DNA of 38,866 nt from Acidobacteriota bacterium (GCA_003224835.1 QHZX01000350.1:1-38866), one strand, 5' to 3'; shown: positions 1 to 8,719, counted from the first letter of the stretch. Made by a program: numbers and translations. Notes: generated from the sequence alone by a model not told the origin.

Positions 1-260
1 TATAACCCGAGCGGCTGATGGGTGAGCGAATCCTGAAGCAGGCCAATTGCCGCTCCCGTAATTAGCCCGGCCACCTGGCTGCGGCGGGCCATGGCAAAGA
101 AGATAACAATTAACAGTGGCAGATCGAGAATCGAGAAAAAAGAGAAGCGCAAGGGCAAAAACGCCTGCAAGAATATGGCAAGCAAAGGAAAGATTAACGT
201 CACCGGCAAGCTGAACCGGTAAACTTCCATCTGCTCTCGGGCTGTATAAGTCTGAATCAC
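1..260 (-). CDS. mreD: Rod shape-determining protein MreD, N-terminal part (cut by window edge)
   Basis: Integral inner-membrane subunit of the Rod (elongasome) complex that works with MreB and MreC in lateral cell-wall synthesis. The reading frame is open to the window edge. It begins at a GTG (260) four bases after the mreC stop, or at an in-frame ATG at 230. The ATG form opens MEVYRFSLPVTLIFPLLAIF and continues with an almost entirely hydrophobic stretch, then SQVAGLITGAAIGLLQDSL, which matches the small polytopic MreD family. The call rests mainly on position directly behind mreC plus hydrophobicity, because MreD is poorly conserved. The C-terminal half lies outside the window. Confidence 0.8.
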   Translation of the reverse strand, partial: MIQTYTAREQMEVYRFSLPVTLIFPLLAIFLQAFLPLRFSFFSILDLPLLIVIFFAMARRSQVAGLITGAAIGLLQDSLTHQPLGL

Positions 261-263
261 GGT

Positions 264-1502
264 CTATTGAGGGGCATCCCCCGGAGAATTTGGCTGAGGC
301 TGCGTTGAAGTTGTATCCGAGACCGGTTTTGAGGTCGCTGCCGGCGGCAATTTCGGTTTCGACGCAAACGACGGACTAGAAGAGATCACCGGTATTTTTG
401 ATCCCGGCGTTCCTGTCGCGGAATTCAATCTGCCAGCTATTGGCGTGGTTGCGGCCAATGCTGATGCCGCTGCCGGTTTCGTGGGCGACAATGCCACATT
501 TGATGCTGCACCACCCGCCGCAACGGGACGAACGCCGGCCGCATGGGGAGGAACCGCGCCCGGTGCAGCCGAACGCACGCCAGGCAAATTTGGAGATACA
601 GGTTTGTCCGGAACAGACGGCAGGCGCTCGGCAAGGATATCCGATGCCCGTCCGGATGCCGCAGTGGAGACCGGCTCGCGTTCCTCTTTTGTCACAATTA
701 CCAGCACTTCTTCCAGACGGTTGAGCGCAGCGCTTGGCTTGACAGAAATTTGCAGGAACTCCGGCCCTCGACTGATTCTGTCAACCGTCCCGATGATCAG
801 GCCTTTAGGAAATATCTGGTCGCCGCCGCTGGTCAGCACTCTGTCGCCGGGTTTGACCTCTTCATCTGCCATGATCTTGTCGATCACTAACTCGCCGGAA
901 CTTTTACCCTTTAACACTCCCTGCAAACGCGATTGTTCGAGAATGGTGCCCACGCCGCTCTGCTGATCGTTGATCAACAGCACCCACGAGGTGCTCCTGA
1001 ATACGTTGATGACTTTGCCAATCACGCCGGTAGCAGAAATGACAGCCATGCCCAACTGGACGCCGTCGTGGGTTCCTTTATCGATATAAACCATGCGCGA
1101 TTGCTCGCTCCCACTAGAGCCAATCACCTGCGCGGGGAGAGTTTTGGCAATGAACTGCTCCTTGAATCCGAGGAGCTTTTGCAATCTGTGGGCCTGGTCG
1201 GCATCTTGTTTTAATCGGACTTGTTCGAGTTGCAGTTGTTCTATTTCGTCCCGAAGTTCGCGATTTTCCTGCCGCACTCCACGCAAATAAAAATAATTGT
1301 GCCAGAGATCAGCGGCTCCGCTCTGAAGCCGGATCAATCCTTTTTCCAGCGGCGTAATGGTCGAAACTGCCCACACCCGTATCAGGCGCGTGGGTTTGTT
1401 CTCAGTCGGGGTCTTCACCTGTACCGCGAGTCCCAAAATTTGAAGGAAGATGGCCGCGGCTAGGAAACTCACATTACGATAGCGGCCCATAAGATTGTCC
1501 AT
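264..1502 (-). CDS. mreC: Rod shape-determining protein MreC
   Basis: Periplasmic, membrane-anchored scaffold of the elongasome that links MreB to PBP2/RodA. The 412-residue product has one N-terminal membrane segment (about residues 10-28) and a coiled coil (about 75-115, rich in E, Q, L and R). The MreC beta-barrel core follows (about 120-275), with family-typical stretches such as VYIDKGTHDGVQLGMAV and DRVLTSGGDQIFPKGL. The last roughly 130 residues are low-complexity Pro/Ala/Ser/Thr sequence, so the protein is longer than the usual 280-300 residues. It sits between mreB and mreD in the usual order. The start has no strong ribosome-binding site; an ATG four codons further in (1490) is possible. 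Confidence 0.95.
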   Translation of the reverse strand: MDNLMGRYRNVSFLAAAIFLQILGLAVQVKTPTENKPTRLIRVWAVSTITPLEKGLIRLQSGAADLWHNYFYLRGVRQENRELRDEIEQLQLEQVRLKQDADQAHRLQKLLGFKEQFIAKTLPAQVIGSSGSEQSRMVYIDKGTHDGVQLGMAVISATGVIGKVINVFRSTSWVLLINDQQSGVGTILEQSRLQGVLKGKSSGELVIDKIMADEEVKPGDRVLTSGGDQIFPKGLIIGTVDRISRGPEFLQISVKPSAALNRLEEVLVIVTKEEREPVSTAASGRASDILAERLPSVPDKPVSPNLPGVRSAAPGAVPPHAAGVRPVAAGGAASNVALSPTKPAAASALAATTPIAGRLNSATGTPGSKIPVISSSPSFASKPKLPPAATSKPVSDTTSTQPQPNSPGDAPQ

Positions 1503-1591
1503 AAATCAGCTATTAGCCTTGAGCTACTAGCTTTTAGCAAAACGCAAACGTTTTGGGTGCGAGAAGCCAGAGGCCAGTAGCCAGACGTTCC
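1503..1591. repeat. Degenerate short repeats in the mreB-mreC spacer
   Basis: Read on the minus strand, this 89-base spacer is built from near-repeats. TCTGGCTAC, TGGCCTCTGGCTTCT and then GCTAAAAGCTAGTAGCTCAAGGCTAATAGCTGA repeat the cores CTGGCT and TAGCT. No coding frame is apparent. The same low-complexity style appears in the spacer at 5979-6019. Confidence 0.5.
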
Positions 1592-2656
1592 CTACTCGAT
1601 CGATATTTTCCTGAGCAGTTTGAAGTCGCTCAGCATCTTGCCCGTGCCGAGCACCACGCTGCACAAGGGGTCATCTGCAATCGACACCGGCAAACCGGTT
1701 TCTTCGCGGATGCGCTTGTCTAAATTCTTTAGCAGGGCGCCGCCTCCGGTCAAAACAATGCCGCGGTCGCTGATGTCTGCGGAAAGCTCTGGCGGAGTGC
1801 GCTCCAAAGCAACCCGCACTGCGTTCATGATTGTCGAAACGCATTCGCTCAATGCCTCGCGAATCTCGCTGTCATCTACCGTTATGGTTTTGGGCACGCC
1901 TTCAATTAGGTTGCGGCCTTTTATTTCCATGGTTAGAGGCTTATCCATCGGATACGCCGAACCAATTTCCATTTTGATCTGTTCCGCAGTACGCTCACCA
2001 ACCAGCAGGTTATATTTGCGCTTCAGGTAGTTCATGATGGCTTCATCCATCTGGTTACCTGCCATCCGAACTGATCGCGAATAAACGATGCCGCTCAGCG
2101 AGATCACTGCAATGTCGGTGGTCCCTCCGCCAATATCGACAACCATGTTCCCGGAAGGTTCAGTAATCGGGAGGCCCGCGCCAATTGCCGCCACCATTGC
2201 CTGTTCCACGAGATAAACTTCGCTGGCCTTGGCGCGATACGCCGAGTCCATGACCGCGCGCTTTTCCACCTGCGTGATCTCCGAAGGCACGCCGATCACA
2301 ATTCGAGGGTGCACCAGCATCTTGCGGTTATGTGCCTTCTGGATGAAGTAGTTGAGCATCTTCTCGGTGACTTTGAAGTCGGCAATCACGCCGTCTTTCA
2401 TCGGCTTGATAGCGACGATGTTTCCCGGGGTCCTGCCAAGCATTTCTTTGGCTTCTTTGCCGACCGCTTCCACTTCGCCGGTATTTTTGTTTAACGCTAC
2501 GATGGAAGGCTCATTGACGACAATGCCTTTGCCGCGTGCATAGACCAGCGTGTTGGCGGTGCCCAGATCAATCGCCAAATCGCTCGAAAAAATGCTGAAC
2601 AGCGACCTTACGTTGTGCCCACCCGATGAACCGTTGCGAAATCCGTTGGATGACAT
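1592..2656 (-). CDS. mreB: Rod shape-determining protein MreB (bacterial actin)
   Basis: Actin-like ATPase that forms membrane-bound filaments and directs peptidoglycan insertion. From the ATG at 2656 the product is 354 residues. It carries the phosphate-1 motif (AIDLGTANTLVY), the phosphate-2 motif (VVDIGGGTTDIAVISL) and the adenosine motif (GIVLTGGGALLKNLD), all as in canonical MreB. A longer frame from 2695 adds 13 residues (MCRSALDQSKGHS) not typical of the family. The 2656 start is preferred because AAAGGGA lies at good spacing before it. The N-terminal Ser/Gly-rich extension (SNGFRNGSSGGHNVRS) before the core is slightly longer than usual. First gene of the mreBCD cluster. Confidence 0.97.
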   Translation of the reverse strand: MSSNGFRNGSSGGHNVRSLFSIFSSDLAIDLGTANTLVYARGKGIVVNEPSIVALNKNTGEVEAVGKEAKEMLGRTPGNIVAIKPMKDGVIADFKVTEKMLNYFIQKAHNRKMLVHPRIVIGVPSEITQVEKRAVMDSAYRAKASEVYLVEQAMVAAIGAGLPITEPSGNMVVDIGGGTTDIAVISLSGIVYSRSVRMAGNQMDEAIMNYLKRKYNLLVGERTAEQIKMEIGSAYPMDKPLTMEIKGRNLIEGVPKTITVDDSEIREALSECVSTIMNAVRVALERTPPELSADISDRGIVLTGGGALLKNLDKRIREETGLPVSIADDPLCSVVLGTGKMLSDFKLLRKISIE

Positions 2657-2748
2657 GCTGTGTCCCTTTGATTGATCTAAAGCACTTCGGCACAATTCTG
2701 CCGAAGGCCGGGCCCGGCCCGAAAAATTTCAATTGTTCTGGGTCTTTG

Positions 2749-2765
2749 ATCCTTATTGTAAGGAT
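2749..2765 (+). other. Perfect short inverted repeat followed by T-run between fecR-like gene and mreB
   Basis: ATCCTTA-TTG-TAAGGAT is a perfect 7-base-pair stem with a 3-base loop, followed on the plus strand by TTTTT. The T-run is on the strand opposite to the flanking genes, so as a terminator it would stop antisense rather than sense transcription. The stem is AT-rich and weak. It could equally be an operator upstream of mreB. Confidence 0.35.
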
Positions 2766-2831
2766 TTTTACGGCCCAGTGCTGAAAATAAACTCACTACT
2801 TGCGCTAGCCATTCCAACGAAAGTAACCCCT

Positions 2832-4106
2832 TCATTGAATAACCACCTTTTGCTGCTGTGTGTTTACCCCACCTCTCGAGTCCTGGGCGGTAACCGTGAT
2901 CAAGGTTTCGCCGTTAGGAAGTGGAGGCGTGAAATAGTGGAAACTGCCATCTGCGCCTATCACGGGAACTTCATGTCCGTTCACCATCACGCGAGCACCG
3001 ATCTCAGTTTTGCCCATCAACTCGATTACGTGTCCGTGCTGGATGAACGGATCGAGGCCCAGTGTAATTTTTCCCGAATCGGCGCCTTTAGCGATGACAG
3101 TGAATCGGTTCTTCTCGCTTTCTGGCGACTCTTTCTCTTGCGCGTCGAGCGAGCGCACCATCCAGTAATACGGTCCTTCGTTTAGTCCCGATACCATCAC
3201 ATCCGCCGAACTCACTTTACGATCCAAGATTAGCGACGAAAAGTACGGGTTCCGCGAAACTTGCAGTCGATAAGCTTTCGCGTTCGCCATTGGCGTCCAC
3301 GAGAACTCGATCGGCTTCGGGTCGTGAGAGATAAAAATCGGCATCATGTTGGCCGGGGAGATCGGAGTCGGTGGCCCTATCTCCTTGATTTTCTCCAGAC
3401 CGCCGGACTTGGGCTTAAAGCTAGCCTTTTCCCAACCTGCCAGTTGCAGAGTTTGACCATTGCGCTCAACAACGCCGCTGCCCTTTGTGATTAACAGTTC
3501 GTCGTGCTGCGCCTTCGCGTCCTTGCTCACGCGGGCCGCGCTTTCTGGGCCCAAAGAAGCAGTCGCTCCGTCCAAAATGACCTGTGACCTCGAACCTTGC
3601 GCATACGTCCCGGTCGCCAAGTCTACGGTTCCTGTGTTAACGCTTACCGCCACGTTTGTCTGCTGATGGGCGTTCGCGGAATTTTCTTCAATAACGATCA
3701 GCGAATCCTGCTTGACCGTGTAGTTGGTTCCGTCGTTGAAGACAATCTTTGCCATGCCTTCAGACCCGGTCTGGATCACGTCGCCCTTTTCAAGCGGAAG
3801 GCTGTAATCGGCCCGCACCCATTCATTGCTGTTTGCCTTTTTTATCCGAACTGTCCCATCAAGGGCAGTGATGTGAGCCTGCTGCGATACCACGCCGCCC
3901 GCCGTGCTGGGCTGCGCCGCCACGCGCTCCAATAAATTTGTAAACAGGTTTCTAACTTGTTTTTCGGCACGTCCGCTGAACTCCGGAAACGTAAATCGGG
4001 TGGCCACTAACATTGCTGTCAAAATAGCCATGACAAAAAGGACAACGCTGCGATAAGTGACAGTCTTCCAGGCGATTTGTATTCCTGGTTTTTGATTCGA
4101 GCGCAC
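2832..4106 (-). CDS. Membrane-anchored FecR-domain protein
   Basis: The 424-residue product has a cytoplasmic N-terminal tail, one membrane segment (about residues 18-38, VVLFVMAILTAMLVATRF) and a FecR-type domain (about 75-200). The domain shows the characteristic VRIKKANSNEWVRADYSLPLEKGDVIQTGSEGMAKIVFNDG pattern, seen here in pieces. After it come a fibronectin-like segment containing PIEFSWTPMANAKAYRLQVS (about 270-340) and a C-terminal beta-sandwich-like tail ending in VTAQDSRGG. Unlike classic FecR there is no FecI sigma factor or FecA receptor beside it, so a role in iron signalling is not supported. A periplasmic sensing or structural role is more likely. The GTG start at 4106 has GAGG six bases upstream. 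It lies upstream of mreB on the same strand with a 175-base gap. Confidence 0.85.
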   Translation of the reverse strand: MRSNQKPGIQIAWKTVTYRSVVLFVMAILTAMLVATRFTFPEFSGRAEKQVRNLFTNLLERVAAQPSTAGGVVSQQAHITALDGTVRIKKANSNEWVRADYSLPLEKGDVIQTGSEGMAKIVFNDGTNYTVKQDSLIVIEENSANAHQQTNVAVSVNTGTVDLATGTYAQGSRSQVILDGATASLGPESAARVSKDAKAQHDELLITKGSGVVERNGQTLQLAGWEKASFKPKSGGLEKIKEIGPPTPISPANMMPIFISHDPKPIEFSWTPMANAKAYRLQVSRNPYFSSLILDRKVSSADVMVSGLNEGPYYWMVRSLDAQEKESPESEKNRFTVIAKGADSGKITLGLDPFIQHGHVIELMGKTEIGARVMVNGHEVPVIGADGSFHYFTPPLPNGETLITVTAQDSRGGVNTQQQKVVIQ

Positions 4107-4350
4107 GAATATCCTCTACTGAACAGGACGGTCCCTTTGGATTTACGCCAAGATTATTACAGGCTGGAGAGACCCGGTAACAGTAAACCGCCGGTTTGAG
4201 GTTACTGAGGTCACGGGTTCGGAATACTGCGATGAATGAGGACCCGCGGTTTCGGGAGGGCTCCATCAAAATTTAACGTAGAAATCCGGCTTTCCCAAAC
4301 TTGCCCGCCCTCTGGCCGGGCGGTAGCATGAAAGGTTACCGGAGGACTTA

Positions 4351-5889
4351 ATGGCAACGGATACCCTGACCAAATCGGTCATCGAGGGCGATGCTTCTCG
4401 CCCCAATATCTATAGAAACTTCATTGACGGCGAGTGGGTGGAATCTGACTCCGGCGAGACTTTTGAGGACCGCAATCCTGCCGATAGCCGAGACGTGGTT
4501 GGAATTTTTCAGAAATCGAACAAGGCCGATGTGGACGCCGCCGTCGATGCTGCGAAACAAGCATTTTTGAAATGGCGCCTGGTTCCAGCCCCGCGCCGTG
4601 CCGAAATCATCTACCTCGCTGCTGAGATCCTCTTTGAGCGAAAGGAGGAGAACGCACGTGACATGACCCGCGAAATGGGCAAGATATTGAAGGAGACTCG
4701 CGGTGATGTCCAGGAGGCGGTCGATACCGCTTATTACATGGCGGGCGAGGGACGCAGGATGTTCGGCCCAACCACTCCATCCGAACTGCCGAATAAATTT
4801 GCCATGGCGGTACGGCAGCCAGTAGGTGTCTGCGGCATGATTACGCCGTGGAATTTTCCCATGGCGATGCCTTCCTGGAAGCTGTTGCCAGCGCTCGTTT
4901 GCGGGAACACTTGCGTGATCAAACCCGCACAGGATACGCCACTTTCGACGTTCAACCTTGTCCGGGCGCTTACCGATGCCGGCTTACCAAAAGGTGTGGT
5001 GAACATTGTGACCGGATTCGGTCCGGAAGCTGGCGCGCCCATGCTCGAACATCCGGACGTGCGGGCGATTTCGTTCACCGGGTCGAGCGCCGTCGGCAAG
5101 ACGATTGGGGTCACGGCTGCGAAGACTTTCAAACATTGTTCACTGGAGCTCGGCGGAAAGAATCCGATGATCGTGCTGGATGATGCGAATTTGGATTTGG
5201 CCGTTGAAGGCGCCCTCTGGGGGTCATTCGGCACTACCGGCCAACGCTGCACCGCAACCAGCAGAATCATCGTCCAGGAAGGTGTCTATCATGACTTCGT
5301 TAGCCGTCTCGTCGGGCGAGCTCGAAAGTTGCGCGTCGGCAACGGCCTGGACGAAACGACGGATATGGGGCCCGCCGTCAACGAGCGTCAGCTGCAAACC
5401 GATCTGCAGTACGTCGATGTTGGCAAGACCGAAGGCGCCAGGCTTGAATGTGGCGGCAACCGCCTCGGCGATGGCAACTATAAATATGGATTCTTCATGG
5501 AGCCGACGGTGTTCAGCGATGTGGATCCAAAGATGCGGATCGCGCAGGAAGAAATTTTTGGCCCGATAGTGTCGATCATTCGCTGCGAGAACTTCGAGGA
5601 TGCGGTGGAGATTGCCAACAACATCGAATACGGCCTTTCATCTTCGATCTACACGCGGGATGTGAACAAGGCATTTACTGCAATGCGCGATTTATATGCC
5701 GGCATTACTTACATCAATGCACCGACGATTGGGGCCGAAGTACATCTCCCATTCGGCGGCGTTAAGGCAACGGGCAATGGCCACCGCGAAGGGGGAATTG
5801 GCGCAATCGATTTCTATACCGAATGGAAGTCGGTGTACGTGGATTACTCCGACCGCTTGCAGAGAGCGCAGATTGACCGGCCGGAGTAG
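4351..5889 (+). CDS. NAD(P)-dependent aldehyde dehydrogenase
   Basis: Oxidises an aldehyde to its carboxylic acid with NAD(P). The 512-residue product is full length for the ALDH superfamily. Catalytic residues are visible: N168 in TPWNFP, K191 in CVIKPAQDTP, E266 in LELGGKNP and the nucleophile C300 in TTGQRCTATS. EEIFGP lies near the C-terminus. The C-terminal motif FGGVKATGNGHREGG resembles semialdehyde dehydrogenases (alpha-aminoadipate, alpha-ketoglutarate or succinate semialdehyde types), but the substrate cannot be fixed from sequence alone. The start is secure: GGAGG lies five bases before the ATG. The next gene encodes an aminotransferase, so amino-acid breakdown is a reasonable guess for the context. 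Confidence 0.95.
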   Translation: MATDTLTKSVIEGDASRPNIYRNFIDGEWVESDSGETFEDRNPADSRDVVGIFQKSNKADVDAAVDAAKQAFLKWRLVPAPRRAEIIYLAAEILFERKEENARDMTREMGKILKETRGDVQEAVDTAYYMAGEGRRMFGPTTPSELPNKFAMAVRQPVGVCGMITPWNFPMAMPSWKLLPALVCGNTCVIKPAQDTPLSTFNLVRALTDAGLPKGVVNIVTGFGPEAGAPMLEHPDVRAISFTGSSAVGKTIGVTAAKTFKHCSLELGGKNPMIVLDDANLDLAVEGALWGSFGTTGQRCTATSRIIVQEGVYHDFVSRLVGRARKLRVGNGLDETTDMGPAVNERQLQTDLQYVDVGKTEGARLECGGNRLGDGNYKYGFFMEPTVFSDVDPKMRIAQEEIFGPIVSIIRCENFEDAVEIANNIEYGLSSSIYTRDVNKAFTAMRDLYAGITYINAPTIGAEVHLPFGGVKATGNGHREGGIGAIDFYTEWKSVYVDYSDRLQRAQIDRPE

Positions 5890-5978
5890 AAGGATTTCAG
5901 AAGTAAGATTTTTGATTTTCGATTGGCTGATGCAGATGTCTGCGGGGCAGTGTCCAAGAGTCAGTTAATCTGCAATCC

Positions 5979-6019
5979 GAAATCTTCGATCTGAAATCTT
6001 CGATCTGAAATCTTCGACT
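5979..6019. repeat. Three tandem copies of a 14-base unit
   Basis: The unit GAAATCTTCGATCT occurs at 5979-5992 and 5993-6006 without change. A third copy starts at 6007 and diverges in its last bases. A related but degenerate stretch (AAGATTTTTGATTTTCGATT) lies upstream near 5905-5927. The array ends about 30 bases before the aminotransferase start, so it lies in that gene's leader. Confidence 0.85.
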
Positions 6020-6049
6020 GAAAAATAGCTCTGCCAGTACAATCTTTTT

Positions 6050-7255
6050 ATGCCTCTGACCCAAACCCGCGAAATCACACCAGCTCAACGCCTCGACAAT
6101 TTGCGTTATGCCATCCGCGACCTCGTCAGCACCGCCGACGAAGTTAAGCGACAGGGCCATAAAGTTTTGTATCTGAATGTTGGCGACCCGAACATTTTTG
6201 ATTTTGCCACCCCACCGCACATGATTGAGGCTGCGCATCGTGCCATGCGCGACAACAAGAATGGTTACGCGCCTTCGGCGGGTGTTCCCGAAGCGCTGGA
6301 AGCAATTCGCGGCGAGGCCAGAAAAAACGGGATCACCACTGTGCAAGATGTCTTCATCAGCAACGGGGCTGGCGAAGCGGTTGATCTCTGTCTTACCGCC
6401 CTGCTCAATCCTGGTGATAACGTGCTCACCCCACGCCCGGATTATCCGTTGTATCCGGCGGTGTTGTGCAAAGTTGGCGCCGAGCCGAATCCCTATTATC
6501 TGAACGAAGAAGATGGCTGGCAGCCCGAACTGGACGACATTAAGAAGCGCATCAATTCACGGACGAAAGCCATTGTTCTGATCAATCCGAACAATCCCAC
6601 GGGTGCGCTCTGCACGCGGAAGATGCTCGAGGATTTGGCCGAGCTGGCACGGCAGCACAATCTTCTGATCATCGCCGACGAAATTTATGACAAGCTGATT
6701 CTCGACAGCGGTGAGCACATATCGATCGCAGGCGTTGCTCCCGACGTTCCCGTTGTCACCATAGGCGGGTTATCCAAAAATTATCTCGCTCCCGGATGGC
6801 GCATGGGCTGGGGCGTCGTGAGCGGCGAAGCTTCAGCTGTGAAGCCTTATATTGAAGGCATTCACAAGATGCTGCGGGCACGGCTTTCGGCAAATCATCC
6901 CGAGCAATACGCAATCAAAGTTGCGCTTCAAGGACCGCAGCACCACTTGATCGAAGTGCGCCGGAAACTAACTGCGCGTCGCGATCTCACGGTTGAAGCT
7001 TGCAACTCGATTCCCCACATGAGCTGCGTTCCGCCGCGCGGCGCCTTCTATGCGTTTCCCCGAATCGATGTTCCTGAAGAGGACGCAACGTGGGTGAAGG
7101 AGTTGCTGCTGGAAAAGCACATTTTGACAGTACAGGGATCGGGCTTCGGACAAAAGCCCGGCTCCAAGCACTTCCGCATCGTTTTTTTGCCGCAGGAAGA
7201 AACGCTCAAGCAAGCCTACTCACAGATACGCGATTTCATGAGCAAGCGCAGTTAG
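6050..7255 (+). CDS. alaA: AlaA-like class I/II aminotransferase (fold type I, PLP)
   Basis: PLP-dependent transaminase of the alanine aminotransferase (AlaA/YfbQ) branch, which interconverts pyruvate and alanine using glutamate. The 401-residue product is close to the length of E. coli AlaA. Visible landmarks are PRPDYPLYPAV (substrate loop), NPNNPTGA (179-186), ADEIYDKLI (209-217), the PLP lysine K243 in GGLSKNYLAPGWRMGW, and the C-terminal HFRIVFLP. The overall pattern (KVLYLNVGDPN, IKKRINSRTKAIVLINP) follows AlaA. Substrate specificity is inferred. There is no clear ribosome-binding site; the leader carries the 14-base tandem repeats. The gene follows the aldehyde dehydrogenase by 160 bases on the same strand. 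Confidence 0.9.
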   Translation: MPLTQTREITPAQRLDNLRYAIRDLVSTADEVKRQGHKVLYLNVGDPNIFDFATPPHMIEAAHRAMRDNKNGYAPSAGVPEALEAIRGEARKNGITTVQDVFISNGAGEAVDLCLTALLNPGDNVLTPRPDYPLYPAVLCKVGAEPNPYYLNEEDGWQPELDDIKKRINSRTKAIVLINPNNPTGALCTRKMLEDLAELARQHNLLIIADEIYDKLILDSGEHISIAGVAPDVPVVTIGGLSKNYLAPGWRMGWGVVSGEASAVKPYIEGIHKMLRARLSANHPEQYAIKVALQGPQHHLIEVRRKLTARRDLTVEACNSIPHMSCVPPRGAFYAFPRIDVPEEDATWVKELLLEKHILTVQGSGFGQKPGSKHFRIVFLPQEETLKQAYSQIRDFMSKRS

Positions 7256-7341
7256 ATTTGAAAGGGCGGCGTTTGGTCCCCGTTTCGTCCTCATCCCGAC
7301 GTTTTTGGAGCTTCACGCAGAATCTGCTCTAATCGAGTGCA

Positions 7342-8067
7342 GTGATCGACATTCACTGCCATGTTCTGCCTGAAGTAGATGACGGACCAAAGTCCTGGGA
7401 AATTGCGGAATCCATGTGCAGGATGGCAGCGGAAGACGGCATCGAGCACATCGTTGCCACGCCGCACTCGAATGACCGCTACTTTTACGACCGCCAGTAT
7501 CTTTTGACTCTGCTCGAGAGCTTGCGGCAGCGGGTTGGTCCTCGCCCAGCGCTGAGCCTGGGCTGCGACTTCCACCTTTCTTCTGACAATATGCAGGCCG
7601 CATTGCGCACGCCGGAAAAATACTGCATTGGCACAAGCCAGTACGTGCTGGTCGAGTTCAGCAATCTCAGCATCTCCCCGCAAATAGACGATTGGTTTAC
7701 CCAAATGCATGAGCGCGGCATTACGCCGATCATTACTCATCCCGAGCGGAATCCGATTTTGCAGGAGAATCCGCAGCGTGTTCTAGAGTGGAGGGAACTG
7801 GGCTGCGCAGTGCAGGTCACCGGGTCCGTATTCAGCGGATTCTGGGGTCCGCGGCCCCGGCAGATTGCTGAGTGGCTTCTAAAAAACGAGGCAGTGCATT
7901 TTCTTTCGACCGACGCGCATGACACAAAACGGCGTGTCCCTATACTCTCCAGCGCCAGAAAAGTAATCGCGAAAGACTTCGGCGAGGAACTTGCGCAATC
8001 ACTGGTCGAAAGCAATCCCGCCGCGGTGGTGAAGAATGAGCCGTTGCCTTACTTTCCGCAGAAATGA
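7342..8067 (+). CDS. CpsB/CapC/YwqE-family PHP phosphatase (putative tyrosine phosphatase)
   Basis: Metal-dependent PHP-fold phosphatase of the family that dephosphorylates BY-kinases controlling capsule and exopolysaccharide synthesis. The 241-residue product starts at a GTG. It opens with the metal motif MIDIHCHVLPEVDDGP (H5 and H7), then has ATPHSND, LGCDFHLS, ITHPERN and the C-terminal STDAHD, all PHP metal ligands. Length is normal for CpsB/CapC. No BY-kinase/Wzc gene is nearby, so it acts in trans or on another substrate. It is 86 bases downstream of the aminotransferase and three bases from the convergent end of the next gene, with no room for a separate terminator. Confidence 0.9.
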   Translation: MIDIHCHVLPEVDDGPKSWEIAESMCRMAAEDGIEHIVATPHSNDRYFYDRQYLLTLLESLRQRVGPRPALSLGCDFHLSSDNMQAALRTPEKYCIGTSQYVLVEFSNLSISPQIDDWFTQMHERGITPIITHPERNPILQENPQRVLEWRELGCAVQVTGSVFSGFWGPRPRQIAEWLLKNEAVHFLSTDAHDTKRRVPILSSARKVIAKDFGEELAQSLVESNPAAVVKNEPLPYFPQK

Positions 8068-8070
8068 GGA

Positions 8071-8631
8071 TTATCGCGCGGGGACGGCGCTCATGCTCGA
8101 AGGAGCTGAAACTTGCGCCGAACTGGCGGGCATCGATGCGCCGCCATTGGATGTTGCCGTGGAGGCTTTGACAGTGGATCTCGAAGCCACATGCGAAGTC
8201 ACCGGCGAGCTACTCATCGTCATAGCGCTTTCCGGGTTCAGCAAATGTTCGTGGTCGGGACCGAGCCCCAGGCGAATTAAAGCCCGCGAATCCGGGACCG
8301 TCTTGCTCTGCCAACCCTGGTCCGCCTGGTAACGGCGTAGAGCCTGTTGGGTCGAAGCATCCCACTTGCCCGAAGGCTCGCCTTTCAGGTAGTGCTCACG
8401 GGCCAGCGCTTCTTGAATTTGGCGAATTCGGTCTCCATCAATCGCTTTTTGTCCGCGAGCACGCGTTTTGCGTGTTCTCTTGCCGGCGTGATGAACGGAA
8501 TGGTACGAGGACTTTTTGGCCTTGGCTCCGGAATTCGCGGATTGCTCCTTCTGTGTGGAGGCACTGCCAAACGCCAATGACATCAGCAGCAAAGGTAAGG
8601 CCACAATCCGAATTTTGTTCAAATTCACCAT
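8071..8631 (-). CDS. Secreted peptidoglycan-binding-domain protein
   Basis: The 186-residue product has a signal peptide (about residues 1-24, ending LAFGSAST) and a basic linker (KTRKTRARGQKA). One PGBD_1-type three-helix domain follows (about 66-120), with the typical pattern RIRQIQEALAREHYLKGEPS, then GKWDASTQQALRRYQADQG. A low-complexity Ser/Ala/Thr tail ends the protein. It probably binds murein in the periplasm; there is no catalytic domain. GAGGA lies six bases before the ATG. It is convergent with the PHP phosphatase gene. Confidence 0.85.
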   Translation of the reverse strand: MVNLNKIRIVALPLLLMSLAFGSASTQKEQSANSGAKAKKSSYHSVHHAGKRTRKTRARGQKAIDGDRIRQIQEALAREHYLKGEPSGKWDASTQQALRRYQADQGWQSKTVPDSRALIRLGLGPDHEHLLNPESAMTMSSSPVTSHVASRSTVKASTATSNGGASMPASSAQVSAPSSMSAVPAR

Positions 8632-8719
8632 GCTGATTCCTCAGCCAGCAGTTCCGGCGTCCCCATCATGATCTCGCGGAGCTACGACCTCGCGCCAGTT
8701 CCGATGGTGCAAGTAATAG

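Noticed and set aside
445..966. Plus-strand open frame of 173 codons opposite mreC
   Set aside because: It mirrors the low-complexity tail and core of mreC, has no recognised domain, and mreC itself is certain.
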